Virus record (IMG/VR): IMGVR_UViG_3300048014_000044
Location: 1-43,939 of that record
Reading direction: 5' to 3' (one strand)
DNA from: a virus
DNA length: 43,939 nt
Positions within the stretch are counted from its first letter, which is position 1; every line of letters begins with the position of its first letter. Under the pieces are notes generated by a model. The model ran no database searches, was not told the origin of the DNA, and saw nothing but the letters and a program-made list of their open reading frames with translations. Positions 17,231 through 26,071 of the stretch are shown here, piece by piece. The translations under genes were made by a program, and so were the position numbers.

Positions 17231-20200
17231 TTACCGCTTCGTCCTGTTCCGCTCGTGGTTCGCGATCTGATTCTGAGCGCGGGCGTCGATGATGCGGGCC
17301 AGGTCGCCCTTCAACCGCAGCTCGACGACCTGGCCACCTGCGGCTGCGCCGACCGTAGCGCCGCCCGTTCGTGCAACAGGGGCGAGGCCCGCAACGGGGT
17401 TCTGCTGGTAGTACTGCGACGCGACCCGGCTGAAGCTCTTGAGGTCTCCCATCGTGGTGCCTTGCTCGTCAGCCGTCTGCGCCCACTTCGAGACGGCGTC
17501 CGCGTTCGTGAGCATGGCGTAATCGAAAAGGGCGTCGCTCGCGGCGTCGTACACGCCATCCGTGATGACCTTTTTGACGTTGTTCTCGAGGAACGGCCGG
17601 TCGATCTTGATCCCACGGAACCGGAGCGCCCGATAAATGTCATCGAGAGAGCCCCCATGCTCGTCGAGAGCGTCCTGGGTCTCTTCGTCCCGCTTCTCGG
17701 CATGCGTGTCGTGGACGTAGATGGAGTGCGGCGTGAGCATCTTCTGCGCGGCGATAGCCGTCTCAGGCGGATTGGCGTCTTCAATGGCCTTCTGCATCTT
17801 GTCTAGGCCACCCACCATCTGCGCGGCGATAACCGTCTCAGGCGGATTGGCGGCTTCAATGGCCTTCTGCATCTTGTCTAGGCCACCCACCATCGCCTGG
17901 AACGGGAACTGGTTCATCGCCTCCTTCATCGCGTCGCCGATGACGGCGGGGTCGATGCCGGCTTGAGACATCGCGTCCGTGACGTCCCCGGTGAACGCGG
18001 GGTTCTGCTTCAGCTCATCGAGCTTCTTCTGGACCTTGTCGAAATCCTGCTCACTCAGCTTGCCCTTGATGATCTTGAGGGCGTCATCCGAGCTGATGTT
18101 CTTGAGCGTCAGCTTCTTCATTTCGTTGAAATGCGCCTTCGCAAGGGCAAGCTCGGCCGAGAGCTGTGCCTTCTGATCGGCCGGCGTCTTGGGGTCGTCG
18201 AGCTTCTTCTGGAGGTTGGTCATCTTCTCGACCTGCTTGTCGATGGCCTGACCCATCTTGCCGAACGTGCCCTTTTGCAGCTCCTCGCGCATCTTGCACG
18301 TGTCGCCCTGAGCCTTGCCGAAGGCACTGATCAGTTCCGAGTTGCCGGACTTCTGAACCATGCGGCTCTCTTGGAGCTGTTCACGACGGCTCTTGGTGTT
18401 GTCACCCCCGACAACCTTGTCCACCAGGTCCAAGAGGGCGTCATACGTGTCGGACAGGATCTTGTAGAGCTGGTTCATCACGAAATCGACGAGGATGCCG
18501 ATCTTGTCCTGCACGCTCGTCTGGAACTTAGAGGTCTCCTTCTGGAAATCGATTTCCGTTTTGCCGTCTTGGAGCAGGCGCTTCTGGTCGGCCGACATGG
18601 CGTCCCACACCTGCTTGGCCTTAAAGTCGCGTAGCTTCTTAGCCGCGGCGCCGGCAGTGCCGTCGATTTTGAGGGCCTTGAGAGCGTCCGTCTCGGAGTC
18701 AGTAAGCTCGATCCCCTTCTCGAGCTTGTGTGCCAGGTCCGCCTGCATCTGCTCGACGGCCATGTTGAGTTTCGCGAAGGCGTCTTGCTGCTCGTCCGAG
18801 ACGCCCATGGCCTGCTCAGCACCAAGACGCTCGACCCCCTTCAGCTCCTCGAATTTCTTTCCGAACATCTTCATCGACTCGGACTGGAGCTGCTCCATCG
18901 TGTCAAACGGGTCGAGGTTTCCGATGGCGCTGGCCAGGTCCACGGGCGTGCCCGCAACGATCTTGCTCTGCTGGCGGGCGGCTTCGTAGATGGCCTTCTT
19001 CGTGTCGTCGGTCATGCCCTCGCCGTTGTCGGCGATCCACTTGGCGAGTTCCTTGTCCGACTTCTTCAGGACCTGCTTCAGGATCTGCGGGTCCAGCTCC
19101 TGTCCGGTCTCCGCCCCGATACGACCAGCGAGCCCTTCGAGCTTCTTATCGAAGCTCTTCATGTAATCGGCCGAACCGCGACCTCCCATGAGAACGTGCT
19201 TCGTGCGCTCCCCGAGGCCCTGATTCTTGAAAAATCCCGTGACGCCTTGAAGGAACTTCTGAGCATCGCGCGGGCTCATTGCCTTGCCCAGGCCGATCAT
19301 CACCTTCGTGATGTCCTCCATGCGAAGGGTGAACAGCGTGAGGTCGCCGGAAAAACCTCGGATGATGTTGAAGAACTTGTTGGTCGCGATGCCCGCTTCT
19401 TCAGCACCACGGATCATGTACTGGAACGACGTCTCGACATCGACGAGGTTCATACCGAGATCGGTCATCATCTCGCCCTCGAGCTGACCGATCTCTTGGA
19501 GACTCACGCCGAATGCAAGGGAGTACGCGACGGACATCTGCGTGAGCTTGCTCCAATCGGAGGCGTAGCCCGCGGCACCTTTCGAGTCCTTGCCGACCTG
19601 CTTGAACGACTCGTCGAGCTTTTTCAGGCTGACGCCCTCGGCCGTGATGGCGTTGAGGACAGCCTGGTGGGTCTCCTTGTTGATGCCCCAGTCGAGATTG
19701 TCGAGACTCGTCGCCTGGTCACGAATCTTCGTGAGCGTGTCTTCGAGATCCTGCGCGCCTGCCCCGACCGACTTCAGATTCTTGTGGAGGAACTCGGAGC
19801 TGCCAGCGGTCGATAGGATGTTCTTGTTGAACTCCTTTGCGCCCGCTTCGGCGTCGATGAGAAGCTGAACGATGGACGCGATGGCGCCTGCGGCCATCGA
19901 GAGGATCGGCCCGAGCGTTTTGAGCGTGGTGCCGAGTTTGCCGATGATGTCCCCCATCTTGCCCATCGCCCCGCCGCCACCGCCGGCTGCGGACATCTTG
20001 GCCCCGAGCTTCCCGAGACCGCCACCCACCGCCCCGAATCCGCGACCCAGGATCTTGCCCGCGAGCTTCGCCATCGTGGGCACGTCTTTGGAGAGAACCG
20101 CCTTGAGCGGCGCCGAGATCAGGTCACCGATCTCCTCCCCGGCGTCGAGGGCCGCATCGGTGACCTCCTTGGGGTCGAACTCGAACTTCTCTTTGATCTC

Positions 20201-20680
20201 CTCGCTCCCCTCGTGGATCGACTCCTTCTGGTCGGAGATGTCGACGCGCTCATTGGCGAGCTTGCGCAGCTTGCCGCGGGCAGCGTCGATGGCCTTTGCG
20301 AGATTCTCCTTCTCCAGCGGCTCGGTCGCGCTCTTGATGGACTTCTGGAGATGGCGAAGCTCCGCACCCATCTCGCGCATGGCGTGCTTGTTGTTCACCA
20401 TCGACTTGTTGAGCTTGTCGAGACCTTTGCCCTCCTTTTTGAGCTGGTCCATGTAGAGCTTGTGGTACGCCTTATGAGCGCCCGACGCCTTCCACATGGC
20501 CTCTTTGACGCCCTTGAAGACGCCCTTCATCGAGCGGTCGGACGTCTTCTCGATGAGGCGCATCTTCTTCCCCCAGTCGGTCCCCATCTTCCGAATTTCG
20601 GAAGCGACCTGGGAGTAGTCGAATTCGGCGCCAAACTTGGCGAGCATCTCCGTCTTCGGAGCACCGGCAGCGGGAGGCAT
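17231..20680 (-). CDS. Tape measure protein
   Basis: A 1149-residue, Lys/Glu/Ala/Met-rich and mostly helical protein, the usual signature of a tape measure, which sets tail length and passes through the tube into the host. Residues 1-170 are charged coiled coil. About 205-280 is Gly-rich and then hydrophobic (LGPILSMAAGAIASIVQLLI), a likely membrane-inserting segment. The middle and C-terminal parts alternate helix and linker. Near the C-terminal side is a perfect-phase 25-residue tandem repeat (GGLDKMQKAIE, NPPET). The ATG at 20680 follows AGGAGATAGCTAG, where the upstream gene's TAG lies in the ribosome site. By the usual rule of about 1.5 Å per residue, this length predicts a tail near 170 nm. 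The call is strong by length, composition and order. Confidence 0.87.
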   Translation of the reverse strand: MPPAAGAPKTEMLAKFGAEFDYSQVASEIRKMGTDWGKKMRLIEKTSDRSMKGVFKGVKEAMWKASGAHKAYHKLYMDQLKKEGKGLDKLNKSMVNNKHAMREMGAELRHLQKSIKSATEPLEKENLAKAIDAARGKLRKLANERVDISDQKESIHEGSEEIKEKFEFDPKEVTDAALDAGEEIGDLISAPLKAVLSKDVPTMAKLAGKILGRGFGAVGGGLGKLGAKMSAAGGGGGAMGKMGDIIGKLGTTLKTLGPILSMAAGAIASIVQLLIDAEAGAKEFNKNILSTAGSSEFLHKNLKSVGAGAQDLEDTLTKIRDQATSLDNLDWGINKETHQAVLNAITAEGVSLKKLDESFKQVGKDSKGAAGYASDWSKLTQMSVAYSLAFGVSLQEIGQLEGEMMTDLGMNLVDVETSFQYMIRGAEEAGIATNKFFNIIRGFSGDLTLFTLRMEDITKVMIGLGKAMSPRDAQKFLQGVTGFFKNQGLGERTKHVLMGGRGSADYMKSFDKKLEGLAGRIGAETGQELDPQILKQVLKKSDKELAKWIADNGEGMTDDTKKAIYEAARQQSKIVAGTPVDLASAIGNLDPFDTMEQLQSESMKMFGKKFEELKGVERLGAEQAMGVSDEQQDAFAKLNMAVEQMQADLAHKLEKGIELTDSETDALKALKIDGTAGAAAKKLRDFKAKQVWDAMSADQKRLLQDGKTEIDFQKETSKFQTSVQDKIGILVDFVMNQLYKILSDTYDALLDLVDKVVGGDNTKSRREQLQESRMVQKSGNSELISAFGKAQGDTCKMREELQKGTFGKMGQAIDKQVEKMTNLQKKLDDPKTPADQKAQLSAELALAKAHFNEMKKLTLKNISSDDALKIIKGKLSEQDFDKVQKKLDELKQNPAFTGDVTDAMSQAGIDPAVIGDAMKEAMNQFPFQAMVGGLDKMQKAIEAANPPETVIAAQMVGGLDKMQKAIEDANPPETAIAAQKMLTPHSIYVHDTHAEKRDEETQDALDEHGGSLDDIYRALRFRGIKIDRPFLENNVKKVITDGVYDAASDALFDYAMLTNADAVSKWAQTADEQGTTMGDLKSFSRVASQYYQQNPVAGLAPVARTGGATVGAAAGGQVVELRLKGDLARIIDARAQNQIANHERNRTKR
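17743..17892 (-). repeat. 75-bp tandem direct duplication within the tape measure gene
   Basis: Copy A is 17743-17817 and copy B is 17818-17892, exactly 75 bp apart and differing at only a few bases. It adds 25 residues in frame. The near-identity points to a recent duplication. Confidence 0.93.
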
Positions 20681-20684
20681 CTAG

Positions 20685-22001
20685 CTATCTCCTGAACGGT
20701 TTGCCGGGGGTCCGGTCGGCGGGAATGGGGCGAGCGTCGGAAGGATCTCGGTCGGTCTGGCCGACCGAAGTGTCGATGTCGTAGCCAAGCTGCTTCCGGT
20801 TCAACCGCTCGAGGCGTTCGTTGAACTGGGTCTGCACCATCTGCTGGTGGACCTGCTGGGCCTGGAGCTGCTTGCGGCGCTGGATGCGCTCTTGGACTTC
20901 AGCGGGCGAAAGCGGACGGTCGCGGTCCGTACCTCCGACAACCCCGAGCTTCCCGAACTCCTCTTCGTGAGAGGCCGCGAGTTGCTTGAGGTGCTCCTGC
21001 TGCTGCGTCTGTGTCTCGCGAATGTGGCGCTCGTATGCCTCGATCACCTGGTCGTGCCAGTCTTTCTCACCGCGAAGGTCGTGTTCGAGCTGCGCCGACA
21101 GTTCTTCCGTCGTGCGTGCCGCGACGACGACCGCTCGCCCCTGCTGCTGCTTGGCGTCTTTGGGTTCCTCGCCGAAAACCGCCTGCCGGATGATGGCGTC
21201 TTTGCGGGCGATGATGTCTTCCTTGCGCTTGCGTCGTCGGTCGTTGTCCTGGTTGTAGACCTTCTGGATGCCCTTGCCGGCGAAACACGAGCCCACGAAC
21301 TTCGCGTTCTCCCACTCCCGTTCCATCTGCTCATAGAGGTCTTCGTAGTGATTGATACTTCGCCACGTGAGCTGCGCGAAGTTCAGGCCCAGCCGTTCCG
21401 TCCCGGCGATGCCCGTCACGCTCGGGGACATGAGGTCGAGGCCGACAACCTGCGACCACCGGAACCGGGAGAAGCTCTCCGTCGCGAACGCCTCGGTGAG
21501 GATGGTCGCCGCGTTGGCACGGCGGTTCAGCTCCGAGAGGTGCCGGATGACGCGGGCACGAGCGTCGGGCGGGAACACGGAGAACGTCTTGGCAATTTCG
21601 GGGACGCTTCGATCGCGGTCGAGCAAGATGTTCTGCCCATCGACGAGGAAAACGCCGTAGGCGAGGAACAGGTCCCAGAAGTGCGACGTGGGCACCTGGT
21701 CAGGACGGTGCCCGCCAATGAGCCTCACGAGCGAGAACTCGTGGTGGTTGAAGTTCTTGAACACGAAGGGCACGCCGTTGATCTCGGCGGCTTGCGTGAG
21801 GAACCCTCGGTTCACGAGCGGGATGACGTCCCGGTAGATCTCGGGGTTGACCTCCGGCTCCTTGGGCGGCGGGATGCGAATGTCCCGCCGCCGCTGACGA
21901 TCGGAGACCCCGCTGTTCTGCTCCTCGGCGAGCTTCTCCTGGTCGGCGAGCAACTCTCGCCGCTGATTCCAGGCTTCCTTCTCTTCCGTGGAGTACGGCA
22001 T
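20685..22001 (-). CDS. Tail assembly protein upstream of tape measure, charged coiled coil
   Basis: A 438-residue highly charged protein starting at ATG 22001. The N-terminal half has a compact mixed region (VNRGFLTQAAEINGVPFVFK, FNHHEFSLVRLIGG, a FWDLFLAYGVFLVDG segment), and the C-terminal half is a Gln/Glu/Arg coiled coil (RETQTQQQEHLKQL). It lies between the chaperone-like gene and the tape measure, where myophages place tail assembly chaperones or gp51/gp26-like hub factors. It is in the same frame as the gene before it, separated by TGA CGC then ATG. I do not recognise a named family. It probably acts in tape-measure folding or baseplate initiation; that is inference from position. Confidence 0.7.
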   Translation of the reverse strand: MPYSTEEKEAWNQRRELLADQEKLAEEQNSGVSDRQRRRDIRIPPPKEPEVNPEIYRDVIPLVNRGFLTQAAEINGVPFVFKNFNHHEFSLVRLIGGHRPDQVPTSHFWDLFLAYGVFLVDGQNILLDRDRSVPEIAKTFSVFPPDARARVIRHLSELNRRANAATILTEAFATESFSRFRWSQVVGLDLMSPSVTGIAGTERLGLNFAQLTWRSINHYEDLYEQMEREWENAKFVGSCFAGKGIQKVYNQDNDRRRKRKEDIIARKDAIIRQAVFGEEPKDAKQQQGRAVVVAARTTEELSAQLEHDLRGEKDWHDQVIEAYERHIRETQTQQQEHLKQLAASHEEEFGKLGVVGGTDRDRPLSPAEVQERIQRRKQLQAQQVHQQMVQTQFNERLERLNRKQLGYDIDTSVGQTDRDPSDARPIPADRTPGKPFRR

Positions 22002-22004
22002 GCG

Positions 22005-23153
22005 TCAGACTCCGCGGGGCGGTGGCCGGTAGTGCGGGTTGATGCCGCCTTTGGGGGCCGGGTCCATGACGGACATCGCCGCCTTGGGGTCGGCCACAGG
22101 CTGCTTCTTCTCGAGGATCGGGACGTTCGACGGGCGAGCCGGAAGCGCCCCACCCGGTCCGGTGAGGGCGCCCGAGGCGTCGGCCTCGGCTTCGAGGGCG
22201 GCATTCTTCATGGCTCGCGCACCCGCGGACCCGTGGACGGGCGGGCCGGGGATCGCGCCGGGGATGGGCTTCTCCGGTTGCGGCACACGCTGGCCTTGAG
22301 CCGGAACGACGTTTTGCCGAGGCTGCGGCGACACGATGACCGGCTGCGAGACATCGACGGCCGCCGTGTTCATGGGCTGCCGGTTGCGAACGAGGTCGTT
22401 CGGGTCGGGGCCCACGGGCGCGGGGGCGGCGGCTGCCGCGACCGGAGGAGCGGGCGGGGCTGCCGGGGGCGGCGCGGGACTCGGGGGAACCGGAGGCGCT
22501 CCAGCTCCACCGCCTCGGGCCTGCTGCTGCTCACGGGCGAGCTTGTCCGCCGCCCCCATGGCGCGCTTGACCTCTTCGGCCGTGGACTTGCGCATGTACC
22601 CGGCGTCGTCGAGAACGTTGTCGACGAGCTTCTGGGGGAGGCCCTCCTCCAGTTCCTTCACCTCACCCACGAGGCGACGGAAACGGTCCTCGCTCGTCTC
22701 GTCGGGCGTGAGGAAGGTGATTCCGTCCTTCGCCTTCTTCTCGGCTCGCTCGACGGCATCCTCCACCTTGCGGTAGACGATGAACACCGCCTCTTTGCCC
22801 CACGTCGAGATGTAGTTCTTGAGGAGCCAGTCGGGCAGTTCGAGCTTGATCGTCTTGGTCTGCCCCGGCTTCTTCGGATCGTCTTCCTCGTCCTCGACGT
22901 ACTGGACGCCGCGGAGGTCGACGCCGTTCATCTCGACGATGGCCCGCTTCACATGCGCGAGCTGAAAGCCGTAGAGGTAGTCGACGTCCTCCAGGCCCTT
23001 GCACTCGGCGTAGATGGCCTCGTACTCGTCCGGCCGTAGGTTGCGGACGATGACCTCTAGCGTGTCGAAGAGCGTGACACGCTCCTCGATGATGCCGATG
23101 TTCTCGGCCTTTTTGAGTGACTCTCGGAGCGCGCGTGCGGACAGGGTGCCCAT
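22005..23153 (-). CDS. Candidate tail assembly chaperone with Pro/Ala-rich tail
   Basis: I start at ATG 23153 (MGTLSARALRESLKKAENIG), preceded by AAGAGGAAG; the frame is open further upstream through non-coding sequence, but that stretch has no protein-like composition. The 382-residue product has a folded N-terminal part of about 225 residues (VIVRNLRPDEYEAIYAECKG, LPDWLLKNYISTWGKEAVF) and then a long Pro/Ala/Gly-rich disordered tail. The size of the N-terminal part, its acidic character and its place after the tube and before the tape measure fit a tail assembly chaperone (the position of lambda gpG or T4-like equivalents). No slippery site leading to a -1 frame extension is needed, since the next gene is in the same frame. 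Confidence 0.68.
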   Translation of the reverse strand: MGTLSARALRESLKKAENIGIIEERVTLFDTLEVIVRNLRPDEYEAIYAECKGLEDVDYLYGFQLAHVKRAIVEMNGVDLRGVQYVEDEEDDPKKPGQTKTIKLELPDWLLKNYISTWGKEAVFIVYRKVEDAVERAEKKAKDGITFLTPDETSEDRFRRLVGEVKELEEGLPQKLVDNVLDDAGYMRKSTAEEVKRAMGAADKLAREQQQARGGGAGAPPVPPSPAPPPAAPPAPPVAAAAAPAPVGPDPNDLVRNRQPMNTAAVDVSQPVIVSPQPRQNVVPAQGQRVPQPEKPIPGAIPGPPVHGSAGARAMKNAALEAEADASGALTGPGGALPARPSNVPILEKKQPVADPKAAMSVMDPAPKGGINPHYRPPPRGV

Positions 23154-23225
23154 TCTCTTGATCTTCCTCTTTGTTTGAGGCCGACCCCGGGAAGGGCGAC
23201 GAAGACGAGAGCGCAGAGGGGCTAC

Positions 23226-23243
23226 ATCTGGATCTGGATCTGG
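23226..23243. repeat. Three tandem ATCTGG units
   Basis: Plus-strand ATCTGG occurs three times in a row in the tube-chaperone gap, with looser relatives nearby. Related CTGGGTCTGG words occur in the gap before the sheath gene (near 34911). The function is unknown. Confidence 0.6.
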
Positions 23244-23315
23244 CGAGTCGAGAAACGGCCGGAGCCGATCTGGGTCTTGGTATGATCTGATTCCATCTGC
23301 ATCTAGGGACTTCGT

Positions 23316-23334
23316 CGCCGACCAAAGGTCGACG
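23316..23334 (-). terminator. Hairpin directly after the tail tube stop codon
   Basis: The bases CGCCGACC-AAA-GGTCGACG can form an 8-bp stem with one G-U pair and a 3-base loop, 1 base beyond the tube gene's TAA. There is no U-run, so it is more likely a partial terminator or 3'-end protector than a full rho-independent terminator. Confidence 0.45.
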
Positions 23335-23335
23335 T

Positions 23336-24073
23336 TTACAGGCCAGTGACCGCCGGAGCGACACCGCCCGTGAACCGGAGAGAGAAGCCGTTGCCCGCCG
23401 AGCCGTTCGTGCTCGTGGGGGCGAGGCCGGAGTTGATGAACTCGCCGTAGGTCGAGAGACCGTCGATGATGTCCGTGACCGTCACGGAGCTGTTCTCCGC
23501 GACCATGGCCGCGTCCGACGTGTAGCTCGCGGAGTAGCTGTTGAACCAGCAACCCTCGAAGTACGTGTAGAGGGCCTGGATGTTCGAGATGCCGTCGCCC
23601 GGCCCGGCCCCGTTGGAGCCCGGCTGCACGATGGCCGGCTGGTTCTCGACGCCGCCGCTCGAGCCACCCGACGCGAGGCCGGACGACCCGATCAGCTCGG
23701 ACATGACGATTTCCTGGCGGATGTCGAACGGCCAGCGGTGGTGCCGGAGCGAGCGCACCAGGCCGTCGATGCCGCCGAGGTAGCCCACCTCTTGGAAGAG
23801 GTTTGCCGTGTAGAGCATCGTCTTGTTGAGCGTGAGCGTCATCGGCTCCGTCACGGACGGGACGAGTTCCGCGATCTGGTCACCGAACCCGACTCCACGC
23901 ACCGGGTCGATGGTGCGCGACTCCTCGTGGCTGAACTCGGAGATCGCGCCGATCTGCTGGAACCTGCCCGCACCCACGGCGTAGCCGTAGACCTTGTTCT
24001 TCTGGGAGATGACGGCCCGCGTGTTCGGGGCCGTGCCCATGCGGTAGATGTAGTTGCTGTTGTCGACGGGCAT
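23336..24073 (-). CDS. Tail tube protein
   Basis: A 245-residue protein starting at ATG 24073, with GAGGAGAGATC just before it. The sequence MPVDNSNYIYRMGTAPNTRA, the segment HEESRTIDPVRGVGFGDQIA, EPMTLTLNKTMLY and the Ser/Thr-rich C-terminus (SYSASYTSDAAMVAENSSVT) are typical of contractile-tail tube proteins (gp19-like fold: one beta sheet set that stacks as hexameric rings). The size fits a tube with a small insertion. It is well separated from the sheath gene by the helicase and other genes, whereas sheath and tube are neighbours in most myophages. A hairpin follows its stop. The tube role is inferred from sequence character and its position before the chaperone and tape measure. Confidence 0.75.
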   Translation of the reverse strand: MPVDNSNYIYRMGTAPNTRAVISQKNKVYGYAVGAGRFQQIGAISEFSHEESRTIDPVRGVGFGDQIAELVPSVTEPMTLTLNKTMLYTANLFQEVGYLGGIDGLVRSLRHHRWPFDIRQEIVMSELIGSSGLASGGSSGGVENQPAIVQPGSNGAGPGDGISNIQALYTYFEGCWFNSYSASYTSDAAMVAENSSVTVTDIIDGLSTYGEFINSGLAPTSTNGSAGNGFSLRFTGGVAPAVTGL

Positions 24074-24106
24074 CTGATCTCTCCTCTAAGGGCTCGGGTC
24101 GAACGC

Positions 24107-24955
24107 TCAGACCTTGGCGGGGGCGAAGACACCGTGGAGGCGCTTGGCCTCCTCGTCGAGCTTCGTCAGCTCGCGCGTGGCGGCCGGCGTGGCGATGTTC
24201 CCGGCGACCACATCCTTGACCGCGTTCGCCACCTTGAGCAGGTCGCCCTTGGCGCGAGCGCTGTCGAACTTCTTGCCCGCCGTGACGAGCAGGTCGATCT
24301 TGTTCGAGGTCGACTCGAGGCGCGAGAGCGTCGCGTCCGCGAGGAGCGTGTTCTCCGAGACGAGCTGGTAGGACGCCTGCTTGGCGCTTCCGCCGACCAT
24401 CTGCTCGGGGAGGCCGTAGTACGTGTTGTTCTTCGACTGGTCCCCGTAGGGAGACCCGCGGCGAAGCCATGCCGCGAGGTCGCGGAGCTTGGCCACTTCG
24501 TCCTTCTGGATGTCCTGGCCGATGGAGCCATGGCTAGCTTCACTCGCGTGAGAGCTGATGAGCGCGATCTGCTGCTCGATGCGCCCCACGAGGTTCGAGA
24601 TCGCCTGCTGCTGCGCCTTGTCCGCTTGCGAGACTTCGTTCGCCATGACTCCTGGTCTCCCTGATCCGGTCGTAGATGCCCGATCTTGCACCGCTACAAG
24701 TGGACTATCGGACCCCCACCGGACCTTGGGAGGGGCCGTCAGCTCGGCAAGACGGTCCAGGTCGAGGGGGATCATCGCCTCCCCCGTCTTCAGGTACTCG
24801 TTCAAGGCCCGGCGGGCTTCCCGGCCGTTCCGGCAGCACTCGGAGACGAGTTTCGCCATGCCCACCTGCCCGACCATGACCTTGAGGCCATCGGGCAGCG
24901 TCACGAAGTCGCGAAGCCCGTCCGTGCTGATTGTGACCGTCTTGACCGTTCCCAC
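24107..24955 (-). CDS. Hypothetical helical protein with possible internal start
   Basis: The full frame from GTG 24955 gives 282 residues. The first 100 residues have a beta-type start (VKTVTISTDGLRDFVTLPDG) and a small helical part with an ECCRNGREARRAL segment. The rest is helical, with many Ala, Lys and Ser residues (DKAQQQAISNLVGRIEQQIA, KLRDLAAWLRRGSPYG). A strong AGGAG lies 4 bases before an in-frame ATG at 24646 (MANEVSQADK), which would give a 179-residue protein. Both forms may be made, or a fusion of two ancestral genes may be seen here. It directly precedes the tube gene. No known motif was recognised; it may be a virion or chaperone-type protein. Confidence 0.65.
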   Translation of the reverse strand: MGTVKTVTISTDGLRDFVTLPDGLKVMVGQVGMAKLVSECCRNGREARRALNEYLKTGEAMIPLDLDRLAELTAPPKVRWGSDSPLVAVQDRASTTGSGRPGVMANEVSQADKAQQQAISNLVGRIEQQIALISSHASEASHGSIGQDIQKDEVAKLRDLAAWLRRGSPYGDQSKNNTYYGLPEQMVGGSAKQASYQLVSENTLLADATLSRLESTSNKIDLLVTAGKKFDSARAKGDLLKVANAVKDVVAGNIATPAATRELTKLDEEAKRLHGVFAPAKV

Positions 24956-24980
24956 TCGTCAGGAGCGGCATACGAAAGGA

Positions 24981-25205
24981 TTACTCGTCGTCCAGGTGCT
25001 CGGAGGCGAGATCGAAACCCGGAGGGATGGTGGACGGCGGAATGACCACTTCGGGTACTGCGTCGCTCGGTGGAGGGCACGGCGTGGTGTCACGAGGTGC
25101 GGCTTCCACCGCGCGCAGGAGCACCTCGGAGATAGGGTCCTCCCACAGCTCGTCCGCAAAAGGCACGGGCGTAGCGGCCATGTTGTCTACTTCAAGCCCG
25201 TTCAT
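24981..25205 (-). CDS. Small acidic hypothetical protein
   Basis: A 74-residue protein starting at ATG 25205, 2 bases past the upstream TAG. It is acidic and Pro-rich (DELWEDPISEVLLRAVEAAP, then PSTIPPGFDLASEHLDDE). There is no Cys motif beyond a lone Cys and no membrane segment. The frame is open further upstream, but that part overlaps the next gene in a different frame and looks like noise. Its function is unknown; its compact operon position supports a real gene. Confidence 0.6.
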   Translation of the reverse strand: MNGLEVDNMAATPVPFADELWEDPISEVLLRAVEAAPRDTTPCPPPSDAVPEVVIPPSTIPPGFDLASEHLDDE

Positions 25206-25207
25206 AA

Positions 25208-26053
25208 CTAGACCCTCAAGAAGATTTCCAGCATGTGCGGGATCGCGAAAGTTGTTCCTTTTGAGGGACTGAACAACCAATCTCCCCGACACTCCCATTG
25301 AGCCGGCTCCCCCATTGCCGCTTCGACGTCGTTGAGGAGTTTCGTGGCGAGAGTCAGGTCGAAAGACACGAACCCACTCTTTCGCGTCGCGACGACTTGC
25401 CTTCGCCCTTCCTTCTCGGGACTCACGAGCACTCCGCGCACGAAACCCTCGGAAAAAAGAACGACCCATCCTTCGACGAGATCGCCCGAAGTTTCAGCCA
25501 GGGCAAAGCCTCCCGTCCCGCGGTCGAGCACGTTGACATCGGGCAGCCCTGAGCGGATTGCCGGGTAGGCGCCCTCGGTGACGAGATCACGAATCCACAT
25601 GCACGCGGTCTCGATGCGACCCCCCATGTCCCTCTTCGCGAGGCTCTCCGGAAAGTAGCTCCGCAGGAGTTTGATGAACCCGACCATAAACGGGTCGAGA
25701 TGCGCCATCATCGAGACCCCACGCCGATGCACGAGATCGATCTGCGCCACGAGGTTCACCATGCCCGGCACGAGAACGAGGTCTCGGTTGAGGAACAGGG
25801 TGATGGCAAACATTGTGTCCACGTCGCGCATCGATCGCGTCGCGAACGTCGTCGGCATCCGGCGACCGAGCGAGAGGTCCTCAAAGAAGCGCGTGAGCGA
25901 GCCTTGATGGATGACGGTGAATTCGTCTCCGTGGTGTTCGTAGACGAACTTGCTCGCGTCGGTTGCGTCCGCGAGAGTAGCGCCTGTCTCGAACGAGATG
26001 GCATCCGGCACGATGGCCGGAAGCGTCGACTCGACGACGACTCTCAGATCCAC
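25208..26053 (-). CDS. Conserved-looking hypothetical protein
   Basis: A 281-residue protein with a GTG start at 26053, preceded by AGGTGG about 10 bases upstream. It has a balanced globular composition: VYEHHGDEFTVIHQGSL, FFEDLSLGRRMPTTFATRSM, VDTMFAITLFLNRDLVLVPG, a VHRRGVSMMAHLDPFMVGFI helix and a beta-rich C-terminus ending with SKGTTFAIPHMLEIFLRV. No motif known to me matches. It sits in the group of genes between the helicase and tube genes. It may be an assembly factor or virion protein; the role is unknown. Confidence 0.7.
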   Translation of the reverse strand: MDLRVVVESTLPAIVPDAISFETGATLADATDASKFVYEHHGDEFTVIHQGSLTRFFEDLSLGRRMPTTFATRSMRDVDTMFAITLFLNRDLVLVPGMVNLVAQIDLVHRRGVSMMAHLDPFMVGFIKLLRSYFPESLAKRDMGGRIETACMWIRDLVTEGAYPAIRSGLPDVNVLDRGTGGFALAETSGDLVEGWVVLFSEGFVRGVLVSPEKEGRRQVVATRKSGFVSFDLTLATKLLNDVEAAMGEPAQWECRGDWLFSPSKGTTFAIPHMLEIFLRV

Positions 26054-26071
26054 GAAGGACCACCTACACCG

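Larger units (their letters stand above)
23154..23335 (-). promoter_or_regulatory. 182-bp gap between tail tube and chaperone genes
   Basis: This is the longest gap in the minus-strand operon. It holds a hairpin just after the tube stop (23316-23334), a run of three ATCTGG units (23226-23243) and further ATCTG-like words toward 23300. It may stabilise the abundant tube transcript, partly terminate it, or contain an internal late promoter. I could not identify a clear -10/-35 pair. Confidence 0.4.

Noticed and set aside
20685-23153. Programmed -1 frameshift between two chaperone genes
   Set aside because: Both genes are in the same frame, so a frameshift would not fuse them; only stop read-through could.
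23154-23552. Extended N-terminus of the chaperone-like gene
   Set aside because: The first 133 codons overlap the tube gene in another frame and the structured gap; ATG 23153 has a good site and starts normal protein.
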